A stretch of DNA of 13,624 nucleotides from Magnetococcales bacterium. GTDB taxonomy: Bacteria > Pseudomonadota > Magnetococcia > Magnetococcales > JADFWU01. The translations under genes were made by a program, and so were the position numbers. The notes under the pieces were generated by a model that was not told the origin of the DNA, did no database searches, and was given only the letters and a program-made list of their open reading frames with translations. The stretch spans positions 1 through 13,624 of the forward strand of contig JADFWU010000066.1 of NCBI GenBank assembly GCA_015234045.1, read 5' to 3'. This document shows, one piece after another, positions 8,701 to 13,624 of the stretch (position 1 is its first letter; each line of letters starts with the position of its first letter).

Positions 8701-9330
8701 TACCGCTTTGCGTGACTCCTTCTTCTCCTGATCATATTCTGTTTGCAGCACTTCCAACTGCTTCTGTGCAGTCTCCAGGCGCGTTTGACTCTGACTGATC
8801 CGAACCGGCAGATCCGTCAGAAAATTCTCACGATCCCGGACTTCCCTACTGAGCACATCCACCAGGGCAAGACGTTCTGAAAGCTCATCCCAGGTTTTTT
8901 GAAAAATTTTCTGGTCGGGATTGGTCGGTGGTATCAGATCCGGCAAACTGTGATAGCGATTCAGCTCTTTTTCAAGACGCGCCATCTCATTGGGACGCAC
9001 CTTATCCATTTCATCAATCTCATTAGCGCGATCAATGATACTGATAAGCTCTGTGAGCAGAGTAAGATGTTCCTGAAGAGCTGCGCGGTGATGGGAAAGC
9101 GTTTCAGCGGGTAAATCTTTCTGTTTATCCAATTCATCCAGGCTGATTTTTGCCTTATCCATCAGCGCAGTCAGAGTGTCCCGTTTTAATGTCGTCGCGT
9201 GCCATGGGTTGGCTTCCGCAATCCCATTAGCCGGATAAATCAAGCATGGAATCAATAACAAAACTGAAAGAACCAGCCATACTATGCGCTGTGATTTCTT
9301 TGTTTTAATACCTGTTGAGAGCAGGTTCAT
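5764..9330 (-). CDS. mscK: MscK/KefA-family mechanosensitive channel
   Basis: 1188 residues, slightly longer than E. coli MscK (about 1120). The channel opens under membrane tension to release ions and solutes on osmotic downshock. Order of parts: signal peptide (1 to about 40); a long charged coiled-coil periplasmic region (about 45-500); about eleven membrane segments between 540 and 977; the MscS pore and beta domain (about 945-1045), with MSVGLGFGLQEIVANF (955-970) and LLIERPIGVGD (976-986) as the pore-lining and signature stretches; then the alpha/beta C-terminal domain ending near PQQDLHIRS (1127-1135). After this an extra tail, about 1146-1188, repeats a ten-residue unit of the type QVEKVQEEKM. 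The ribosome site is weak (TAGG). It diverges from the ABC gene. It could be the close relative MscM; I cannot separate the two by eye. Confidence 0.92.
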   Translation of the reverse strand: MNLLSTGIKTKKSQRIVWLVLSVLLLIPCLIYPANGIAEANPWHATTLKRDTLTALMDKAKISLDELDKQKDLPAETLSHHRAALQEHLTLLTELISIIDRANEIDEMDKVRPNEMARLEKELNRYHSLPDLIPPTNPDQKIFQKTWDELSERLALVDVLSREVRDRENFLTDLPVRISQSQTRLETAQKQLEVLQTEYDQEKKESRKAVLRQQLDNTHLLVRLARERLMLWEREEAFERTHSAFRERELELARVRHQRQADYFALYQDALKVQQSVEAEEHKKALAQKEKDALTAQDPWERLLNDREAEVLRVQANLVDMERFKAQLATETLSQEATSKSEKEELLNLKNLVELAGARGPVAEVLKDTFSRIKPRRKALKLAFKGDMRRTLNQYQDRLAQVGNLLFNLEGHWKRSIDRIIRTLPVEEERRFGDKSDKLKREYRQLLGQERRLLRDVMTDAQKLELVIEERNKTLNRLEQVVLSRIFWIQDAQPYQFQTLLTILDEMLSLDGRISILSWWLSIISTEMVKRLWSLIIEPSSLLQGAFLFGLLPALLLYFRKRLKLWVQQRADDRETVRESFGGRFIVVVAAVVGSLFFPLYLVMAGLTFGASDLPGDLGLVTESVFFHFAAFFPIWFLSRLLFGPSGIMEVHFNMPEDMAATLRSGLNVASLGYFSFLLPWSVLQEHPFNFEALPRLGFTLFEGALILAIYQVIRPGSPLIRRAFASKSSGAAQKSASLLDRHWPKISWILILFMVVMLVLDMAGYRFGAKWLAINGLLSLATLFALIGIYRLLMAGVQRLVVRRNLTRKALGQVGGDPGAGFRLLKQARHLLWMVLSLTGFWLLARYWGINQAALDSLQQQALFSVSDASGGVLFVTVADLMFFLLTLAVTIWFLRQLPTLFELLIYPRMREDQSMRYAVLTITRYTLFIVGFIFSLSFLHLDYSKVGWLVAAMSVGLGFGLQEIVANFVSGIILLIERPIGVGDAISIGPSGEMARVTNINIRATTVRNMSRQEIIVPNRTLITQDVVNWTRSDAILRIMMPIGVSYNSDIGKVRRVLNDLVSTQSGVLKDPAPQIFFMNYGMSSLDFQVRVFLPNPDLRNIVRDRLNDRIFREFKKEGIEIPFPQQDLHIRSVEESVVFQGAVQGKVQEEKTQVEKVQEEKMQVEKVQEEKMQVEKVQEKRVEKE
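5781..5897. repeat. 30-base tandem repeat in the 3' end of the channel gene
   Basis: Four units of 27, 30, 30 and 30 bases start at 5781, 5808, 5838 and 5868. The second and third units differ only in their last two bases; the first lacks three bases and the fourth is degraded. One strand is almost all pyrimidine in stretches. The repeat codes in frame for the QVEKVQEEKM-like tail, so unit gain or loss would lengthen or shorten the tail without a frameshift. Confidence 0.85.
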
Positions 9331-9352
9331 GGCATAAGCCTATGATTACAAG

Positions 9353-9382
9353 TTGATCTTAGAGCTACGGAAAAAATATATT
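9353..9382 (+). promoter_or_regulatory. Weak candidate promoter of the ABC/M16 pair
   Basis: TTGATC (9353-9358), an 18-base spacer and TATATT (9377-9382) match sigma70 boxes at 4 of 6 and 5 of 6. The inverted repeat arm at 9364-9378 occupies the spacer. No other good pair was seen for this gene. Confidence 0.35.
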
Positions 9383-9416
9383 AATCCACTCCGAAATAAT
9401 CTATTTTTTCCGTAGC
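9364..9416. repeat. Perfect 15-base inverted repeat between divergent genes
   Basis: GCTACGGAAAAAATA (9364-9378) is exactly complementary to TATTTTTTCCGTAGC (9402-9416), with 23 bases between. It lies in the 119-base gap between the divergent channel and ABC genes. The left arm falls between the candidate -35 and -10 boxes of the ABC gene, so it could be an operator for a dimeric regulator. A hairpin in either leader RNA is the alternative. Confidence 0.75.
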
Positions 9417-9449
9417 CCTTATGAGAACAATGCTGTCAAAATCATCTCT

Positions 9450-10103
9450 ATGAGTATTGCGATTTTATCAGCCCATCAGCTAACTTGGCAAAGTCAATAT
9501 ATCACCTTTGGACCACTTGACCTGGAATTTAATGAAGGTGAGCGCATTGCCATTCTTGGTGAAGAGGCTTCTGGATTATCAACGCTTTTGCGTCTACTTT
9601 CTGGTCTTATCCAGCCAAAACAAGGCATAATAAACCTGCTTGGCAAATCATTGGCTACGGTAGACGATCGTCAGCGGGCGAACATGATAGGTGTGCTGTT
9701 TGATCACGTTGACCAACAGTTTCTAACCGCCACTGTGGGTGCGGAAATATCACTGGCACATCATGTTGAACTGGATTCAACCCGCAGTGCGGCCTATCTC
9801 TCTCAAGCAGGTCTGGCGCATATGGATTTGCAGCGCCCACTACACCAGTTAAGTGCCTCTGAACGATATCGCGTGGCTGTGGCATCCGTATTGGCAGCCA
9901 AACCGCGTATTATTCTGGCCGATGAACCGGGCTCTGCGCTATCGGATCACGGTGAACTCGAATTTGCTGATTCATTACGCGCTCTGTGTGACCGTACCGG
10001 TGTAACCATGGTGACCATGACAAGCCGGAAAAGTCGGGCAAAGTTATTTGGTGATCAAATAATTACATTGACAAAGGGCCGTATTAGGGATGAAGGCGTA
10101 TAG
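9450..10103 (+). CDS. Degenerate ABC-type ATPase domain protein
   Basis: 217 residues, a single ABC nucleotide-binding domain resembling the ATPases of energy-coupling and cobalt-type importers. Its motifs are eroded. Walker A reads GEEASGLST (37-45), with Leu43 where the lysine should be. The Q-loop glutamine position is Asp85 in LFDHVDQQF. The signature reads LSASE (134-138) instead of LSGGQ. The D-loop reads SALS (162-165). The switch histidine position is Met190 in VTM. Only Walker B is normal: IILADE with Asp158 and Glu159. The frame is intact for its whole length, so this is an expressed-looking pseudo-ATPase rather than a decayed gene. No permease lies nearby. There is no clear ribosome site before ATG 9450. 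Its stop is one base before the ATG of the M16 peptidase gene, so the two are probably translationally coupled. The function is unknown; a regulatory or scaffold role is inference. Confidence 0.85.
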   Translation: MSIAILSAHQLTWQSQYITFGPLDLEFNEGERIAILGEEASGLSTLLRLLSGLIQPKQGIINLLGKSLATVDDRQRANMIGVLFDHVDQQFLTATVGAEISLAHHVELDSTRSAAYLSQAGLAHMDLQRPLHQLSASERYRVAVASVLAAKPRIILADEPGSALSDHGELEFADSLRALCDRTGVTMVTMTSRKSRAKLFGDQIITLTKGRIRDEGV

Positions 10104-10104
10104 C

Positions 10105-11448
10105 ATGCAAGAAAACCACAACCATGCCGGGTCAGCCAAATATCAACAGTCTCAGATTGATCCTGTTACACTGCCCGAACCGGAACACCATCAGATCCCA
10201 TTGGATAATGGCTTAACCGTGCATGTTTTTCCCATGCCCTGGCGTCATGAGGTTGGTATTACTCTGTTGGTCAGAGCGGGCAGTCGCTTTGAAACAGCTG
10301 AAGATTCCGGCATTGCCCATTTTTTGGAACATATGATTTTTAAAGGAATCGAACGCATTCCAGACCCGACTGATCTGCACACCTATCTTGAAAGTCTGGG
10401 TGCGGATATGAACGCCTCCACCGGTCAGGAAACCAATGCCTATTGGGTCACCCTGCCACCAGAAAATATGCAGGAAGGGTTTTTGACGTTTTGTGAAATG
10501 TTCACCCATCCCGCTTTTTCAGATCTTCAAACTGAACGAAAAATCATTCTTTCAGAAATGCGTGAGGATGAAAACGATGAAGGCGAGGTGATCAACTCAT
10601 CCATTCTCAGCGCTCAAATGCTCTGGCCGGATCATCCCCTTGGTCGTCCTATTTTGGGCAGTCGTGAAAGCGTCAATGCGGTTACTGTAGAGAGTTTGCG
10701 TCGATTTTTAGAACAGTGCTATACCGGTTCCAACCTGGCAATCGCTTTTTTTGGTCCTGTCACACCAGATCACTGCGTGGCGCTGTGCAAACAGGCTTTG
10801 GGCGGTTTTCCTGCTGGATCACCGGCTGAACTCCAAACAGTACCCCCTTTCACATCCGGGCCACATTGGCAGGCGGTTAATGATCGCAATGCTCAGTTAT
10901 TACTGACACTTTCGTTTCGTACCGCTGGTTATCACGCACTTGAAAGGCATCTGCTATCTGCAATTCAACGGGTGTTGGATGATGGATTTGCCTCTCGTCT
11001 TCAGGCCAAACTTCGGGAAAAACAAGGCTTGGCCTATGAACTGTGGGCTGGTTACCAACCCTTTTCTGATACCGGTTCTTTTGAACTGGGTGCCTCCGTG
11101 GCACCGGATCAGTTGGAGGTTGTTTTTCACGCACTGCTTGAGCAGTTGAACCAACTGCATACCCATCCACCGGATGAAGCCGAATGGACACGGGTTCACA
11201 ATCGCTGGCGTTTTTCGCTGACCAGTGCGTTGGATCATCCTGGTAATCTACTGGAACGCTTTGTTTCTGATCCACTATTCAATGTGCAAGAGTCGTTCTC
11301 CTCTGCCTGGGATCACATCCGCCATCTCACGCCTGAGGATATCGCTCAAAGTGCCGCCCAGCTGTTTAAACCTGAAAATATGGTGGTTACCCTGGTTGGC
11401 TCCGGTGCAACAGACCGAATTGATCAACTCAAAAAGATGATCCCCTGA
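10105..11448 (+). CDS. M16-family zinc metallopeptidase
   Basis: 447 residues from ATG 10105. The inverted zinc motif HFLEH (His72, Glu75, His76) sits in DSGIAHFLEHMIFKG, and the third ligand Glu152 lies 76 residues after His76 in ILSEMREDEND, the spacing known for M16. A second lobe follows, with HPLGRPILGSRE (177-188) and the substrate-arm motif REKQGLAY (304-311). The length and single HxxEH fit the bacterial processing-peptidase-like subgroup, which resembles mitochondrial processing peptidase beta. No signal peptide is visible, so it is likely cytoplasmic. An earlier in-frame ATG at 10090 would overlap the ABC gene by 14 bases; I chose 10105 because GAAGG lies about nine bases upstream and the spacing is typical. 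Such peptidases cleave peptides in an enclosed chamber. The substrate is unknown. Confidence 0.92.
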   Translation: MQENHNHAGSAKYQQSQIDPVTLPEPEHHQIPLDNGLTVHVFPMPWRHEVGITLLVRAGSRFETAEDSGIAHFLEHMIFKGIERIPDPTDLHTYLESLGADMNASTGQETNAYWVTLPPENMQEGFLTFCEMFTHPAFSDLQTERKIILSEMREDENDEGEVINSSILSAQMLWPDHPLGRPILGSRESVNAVTVESLRRFLEQCYTGSNLAIAFFGPVTPDHCVALCKQALGGFPAGSPAELQTVPPFTSGPHWQAVNDRNAQLLLTLSFRTAGYHALERHLLSAIQRVLDDGFASRLQAKLREKQGLAYELWAGYQPFSDTGSFELGASVAPDQLEVVFHALLEQLNQLHTHPPDEAEWTRVHNRWRFSLTSALDHPGNLLERFVSDPLFNVQESFSSAWDHIRHLTPEDIAQSAAQLFKPENMVVTLVGSGATDRIDQLKKMIP

Positions 11449-11514
11449 CGGTTTCGTGTCACCCTGTTGACTGACATGCGATTATTGGTTAAATATGGCT
11501 AGCATAATCGTTAG

Positions 11515-11543
11515 TTTTCAACATGTTAGGCTTTTGGTATACA
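11515..11543 (+). promoter_or_regulatory. Weak candidate promoter of the 62-residue orphan
   Basis: TTTTCA (11515-11520), 17 bases, TATACA (11538-11543): each box matches sigma70 at 4 of 6. It would start RNA near 11550, just upstream of the 5' hairpin. A TTGACT at 11467-11472 is an alternative -35 but its -10 partner is poor. Confidence 0.3.
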
Positions 11544-11555
11544 TATTGCGTGTTA

Positions 11556-11594
11556 TTGGGAAACGTTGATCCTTTTGAACATGGAGTTTCCCAA
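11556..11594 (+). promoter_or_regulatory. 5' leader hairpin covering the ribosome site of the orphan gene
   Basis: TTGGGAAAC (11556-11564) is exactly complementary to GTTTCCCAA (11586-11594). The right arm begins at the last G of the Shine-Dalgarno GGAG (11583-11586) and ends on the A of the start codon at 11594, and the rest of the GGAG sits in the loop. When folded, it would hinder ribosome entry. A translational control role is inference. Confidence 0.55.
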
Positions 11595-11782
11595 TGATCG
11601 GTCTACTATCTCGTAAAGAGCACTCTGATGAAGGTCTGCCGCCCAAGACCCAACAAACCATGGTAGTTCTAGACCGTCTGGAACTTCCTGAATGGGATGA
11701 GCGTCTCTACCTTCGTAAGCATAATCAAACGGTTCCATCCTATGGTCCATTTACTGTTCGTGCTTCTCGCTGGCGTGATTGA
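11594..11782 (+). CDS. Small orphan protein, 62 residues
   Basis: I do not recognise this protein. It is soluble and charged: MIGLLSRKEHSDEGLPPK, then a VVLDRLELPEWDERLYLRKH core, then VPSYGPFTVRASRWRD. It has no cysteine, signal peptide or membrane segment. Support for a real gene is unusually good for its size: GGAG at 11583-11586 is seven bases before the ATG, a candidate promoter precedes it, and a strong intrinsic terminator follows 24 bases after the stop. It forms its own transcription unit between the M16 peptidase and the convergent sspB gene. Two conserved-looking aromatic spots (PEWDERLY and SYGPF) suggest a binding peptide, but this is a guess. Confidence 0.7.
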   Translation: MIGLLSRKEHSDEGLPPKTQQTMVVLDRLELPEWDERLYLRKHNQTVPSYGPFTVRASRWRD

Positions 11783-11806
11783 TTCTCTCTGAGTCCAGCT
11801 TCTGTC

Positions 11807-11840
11807 AAAAAAAAACCCCGGAATTTCCCGGGGTTTTTTT
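11807..11840. terminator. Strong bidirectional intrinsic terminator
   Basis: CCCCGG (11816-11821) and CCGGGG (11828-11833) form a six-base GC stem around a six-base loop, flanked by nine As on the left (11807-11815) and seven Ts on the right (11834-11840). It therefore reads as a rho-independent terminator on both strands, serving the 62-residue orphan on plus and sspB on minus. Confidence 0.95.
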
Positions 11841-11867
11841 GTATCCGCAACTCTGCTGAAACCATTC

Positions 11868-12431
11868 TCACTCTACCAGTTTCAAAAATCCTTTGCCCTT
11901 TCCTGGGCCGGGTTTCGGTGAATCTGGATCAGGCTTACTGGAACCATCCGTAGATTTTTCTTTAGGCAGTCCGCCATCAAGCACCTGCAAGACCGGTTTT
12001 TTTTCTGCTTTTCGGCCAAGATCAGCAGGTTTTAGTTCTGCCTGGTTCGGCATAGGCATGGTTCCGAGCCCTTCGAGCTGGAACGCTTGGTCCATGTCCA
12101 GATTCTCGCGAATATCCTTGGGCATTGAATTGGGCCAGAACATACCGTGACCGGTATCTGGATTGAACGCACCCCACAACGCACCATAGGGAATGACACA
12201 GTAGTGTGGAATACCACTGAAACGCAGTTCAGACTCAATGGCCTTTTCTGTAATTTCAATAGGCTGTGGCATTTTGCTATTGAGAATCAAGCGCAAACCC
12301 GGATCGCTCACAAAGCGGCGTGGTACTTCCACCTCTTTGCGCGTAGCATCCAGACAGAGCATGACTCGGCCTTCCAACTCCAAAAGAAGTCGGACCACTT
12401 CAGATTTTTCAGGCTGTTGTATATCGTCCAT
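11868..12431 (-). CDS. sspB: SspB-family ClpXP protease adaptor
   Basis: 187 residues (E. coli SspB has 165). SspB binds ssrA-tagged, ribosome-rescue products and hands them to ClpXP for degradation in the cytoplasm. The folded domain spans about 10-103. Recognisable stretches are the CLDATRKEVEVPRRFV strand region (26-41), LRFSGIPHYCVIPYGALWGAF (69-89, equivalent to the FGGIPRQVSVPLAAVLAIY region of E. coli), and the GHGMFWPNSMP turn. A long flexible Pro/Gly/Lys/Ser-rich linker (about 125-180) follows and ends in FLKLVE (182-187), which fits the ClpX-binding XB tail typified by ALRVVK. Its usual partner sspA is not adjacent. The start has no strong Shine-Dalgarno sequence. It shares the terminator at 11807-11840 with the convergent orphan. 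Confidence 0.9.
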   Translation of the reverse strand: MDDIQQPEKSEVVRLLLELEGRVMLCLDATRKEVEVPRRFVSDPGLRLILNSKMPQPIEITEKAIESELRFSGIPHYCVIPYGALWGAFNPDTGHGMFWPNSMPKDIRENLDMDQAFQLEGLGTMPMPNQAELKPADLGRKAEKKPVLQVLDGGLPKEKSTDGSSKPDPDSPKPGPGKGKGFLKLVE

Positions 12432-12562
12432 GGGTATATTTTAGTCAGAGGTTACTGTTTTCAGCAAGGATGATCGCTGATCCAAAGGTTTCATTATTGT
12501 ACTATTACAAAAATATCGGGCTTTGTTGGTCATCTCGTTTATTATGGTAACAGAAGTAGCGC

Positions 12563-12568
12563 TATAAA
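12563..12568 (+). promoter_or_regulatory. Possible -10 box of fpr
   Basis: TATAAA (12563-12568) matches the sigma70 -10 at 5 of 6 and would give a leader of about 50 bases. No convincing -35 box sits at the right distance, so an activator-dependent promoter or a chance match are both possible. The rest of the 192-base gap between sspB and fpr shows no gene. Confidence 0.25.
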
Positions 12569-12623
12569 TGGTATATGACAAGCGTTTGCGCATTCACAAA
12601 AATTCGATTTATGGAGATACGCA

Positions 12624-13451
12624 ATGCCAGCAACAGAATCGCCCTATAATGCAACACTGGTTAGCCGTCAGGATTTGACACCGCAGTTAACGGTTTTTCG
12701 AGTTAAACCCGATGTCACGCCCTACCCGTTTAAACCCGGTCAGTTTGCTGTTTTGGGTCTACAACGCAATGCGGAAAGAATTCCCGAAGCCGCAGCAGAA
12801 GAGCCGTTGGACCCTGCCAAAGCAGACCGATTGATCCGTCGAGCCTACTCCATCAGCTCTGCAAGTCAAGAAGATGGTTTTTTGGAATTCTATCTCTCTT
12901 TGGTAACCAGCGGACAGCTTACACCGCGTCTATTCAATCTCAAGGAACAGGATAGACTCTTTCTCGGCAAGGGTGCAGCAGGGCATTTTACCTTGGATCT
13001 GGTACCAGGAGATAAAGATATTCTCATGGTCGCTACCGGTACTGGTTTGGCACCGTATATCAGCATGCTACGCACCATCTCTCTGGGTGAAGGATGCCCT
13101 GTCCGCAAGATCACTGTGCTGCATGGTGCCGCCTATTCCTGGGACCTTGGCTATCGCCGAGAGCTGGAAGCGTTGACACGCAGCTGTCCATCACTGCAAT
13201 ACCTGCCTGTGATCTCACGCCCTGAAGAGGATAAAAGCTGGAACGGGCTAACAGGCCGTCTCACTGCCTGGATCTCCAACCCACAGTTGGAATCATTGAG
13301 TGGATTTAGCCTGACACCTGAGCAGACCCATGTTTTTCTGTGCGGCAATCCCGGCATGATTGAGGATTCTGAAACGCTTTTGACAGGCCGTGGTTATACC
13401 GTTGGTACGCGCAAGGAACCCGGTAGTCTGCATCGTGAAAAATATTGGTAA
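12624..13451 (+). CDS. fpr: Ferredoxin (flavodoxin)-NADP+ reductase
   Basis: 275 residues (E. coli Fpr has 248). It moves electrons between NADPH and ferredoxin or flavodoxin through FAD, in the cytoplasm, supporting iron-sulfur and oxidative-stress functions. FAD domain: PFKPGQFAVLGL (35-46) and the FAD motif RRAYSIS (72-78). NADP domain: ATGTGLAPYISML (137-149), CGNPGMIEDSE (240-250), and the C-terminal GSLHREKYW ending in the aromatic Trp275, which stacks on the flavin in bacterial-type reductases. An acidic Ala/Glu-rich loop, about 49-68, is inserted before the FAD motif compared with E. coli and accounts for much of the extra length. GGAG at 12613-12616 is seven bases before the ATG. It stands alone, with hairpins after the stop. 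Confidence 0.93.
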   Translation: MPATESPYNATLVSRQDLTPQLTVFRVKPDVTPYPFKPGQFAVLGLQRNAERIPEAAAEEPLDPAKADRLIRRAYSISSASQEDGFLEFYLSLVTSGQLTPRLFNLKEQDRLFLGKGAAGHFTLDLVPGDKDILMVATGTGLAPYISMLRTISLGEGCPVRKITVLHGAAYSWDLGYRRELEALTRSCPSLQYLPVISRPEEDKSWNGLTGRLTAWISNPQLESLSGFSLTPEQTHVFLCGNPGMIEDSETLLTGRGYTVGTRKEPGSLHREKYW

Positions 13452-13465
13452 GAGAGTGATCGTGA

Positions 13466-13488
13466 AGTGGCCGCGCAATGCGGCCACT
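13466..13488. terminator. GC-rich hairpin after fpr
   Basis: AGTGGCCGC (13466-13474) pairs perfectly with GCGGCCACT (13480-13488) around a five-base loop, starting 15 bases after the fpr stop. The T-run behind it is poor, so it may protect the 3' end as much as terminate. Confidence 0.6.
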
Positions 13489-13539
13489 CATATAGTGATT
13501 TCGATCTGAAATTAGACAATGAATCACAACCTGAATGGA

Positions 13540-13611
13540 AGCCCTGGTGATGTTTTTGCGCCGCTTTTGATATGCGAAGCAGATCATCAGAGTAAAAACA
13601 TCACCAGGGCT
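13540..13611. repeat. Perfect 18-base inverted repeat, 72 bases overall
   Basis: AGCCCTGGTGATGTTTTT (13540-13557) is exactly complementary to the segment 13594-13611, with 36 bases between. The inner part holds a further small pairing, CGCTT with GAAGC. The T-run lies inside the stem, and no T-run follows the right arm. No gene was seen from 13452 to the window edge. Confidence 0.8.
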
Positions 13612-13624
13612 GAAACGGTTGACT

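Noticed and set aside
11553-11750. 65-residue minus-strand frame opposite the 62-residue orphan
   Set aside because: The plus-strand gene has the Shine-Dalgarno site and lies correctly before the terminator; the minus frame has neither and overlaps the hairpin leader.
12147-12473. 108-residue plus-strand frame over sspB
   Set aside because: It is antisense to a well-recognised SspB coding region, with no ribosome site or recognisable domain.

Overview
The window looks like chromosomal DNA of a Gram-negative proteobacterium. It encodes periplasmic and lipoprotein export signals, an MscK-type mechanosensitive channel, an SspB-type ClpXP adaptor and a bacterial ferredoxin-NADP reductase. HemL shows that 5-aminolevulinate is made by the C5 (glutamyl-tRNA) route, which argues against most alphaproteobacteria. 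A gammaproteobacterium or a magnetococcus-like lineage would fit, but this placement is inference. I see no rRNA, tRNA, CRISPR array, insertion sequence or integrase.

Layout, left to right. (1) 1-2340, plus strand: a small two-helix membrane protein overlaps by ATGA with a shikimate-kinase-like gene; hemL follows and ends in a hairpin. (2) 2436-3532, minus strand: a DUF5610-type protein and, upstream of it, a 67-residue orphan; the 293-base gap between them holds a 61-base imperfect palindrome. (3) 3650-4243, plus: coaE (dephospho-CoA kinase). (4) 4244-5607, plus: a markedly AT-rich block with its own sigma70-like promoter and one unknown lipoprotein gene, probably acquired. (5) 5764-9330, minus: a 1188-residue MscK-like channel whose C-terminus carries a charged tandem-repeat tail. 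(6) 9450-11448, plus, divergent from the channel: an ABC-type ATPase that has lost nearly every catalytic motif, followed one base later by an M16 zinc peptidase. The gap between channel and ABC gene holds a perfect 15-base inverted repeat. (7) 11594-11782, plus: a 62-residue orphan with a hairpin over its ribosome site, ending in a strong bidirectional terminator shared with the convergent sspB gene (minus, 11868-12431). (8) 12624-13451, plus: fpr, followed by a GC-rich hairpin and a large 18-base perfect inverted repeat.

Most genes are housekeeping: tetrapyrrole, aromatic amino acid and CoA synthesis, redox, proteolysis and osmotic safety. They form short transcription units rather than one operon. 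The parts most likely to be new are the degenerate ABC protein paired with the M16 peptidase, the 62-residue orphan with its 5' hairpin, the repeat tail of the channel, the AT-rich lipoprotein insert, and the three long inverted repeats between genes.
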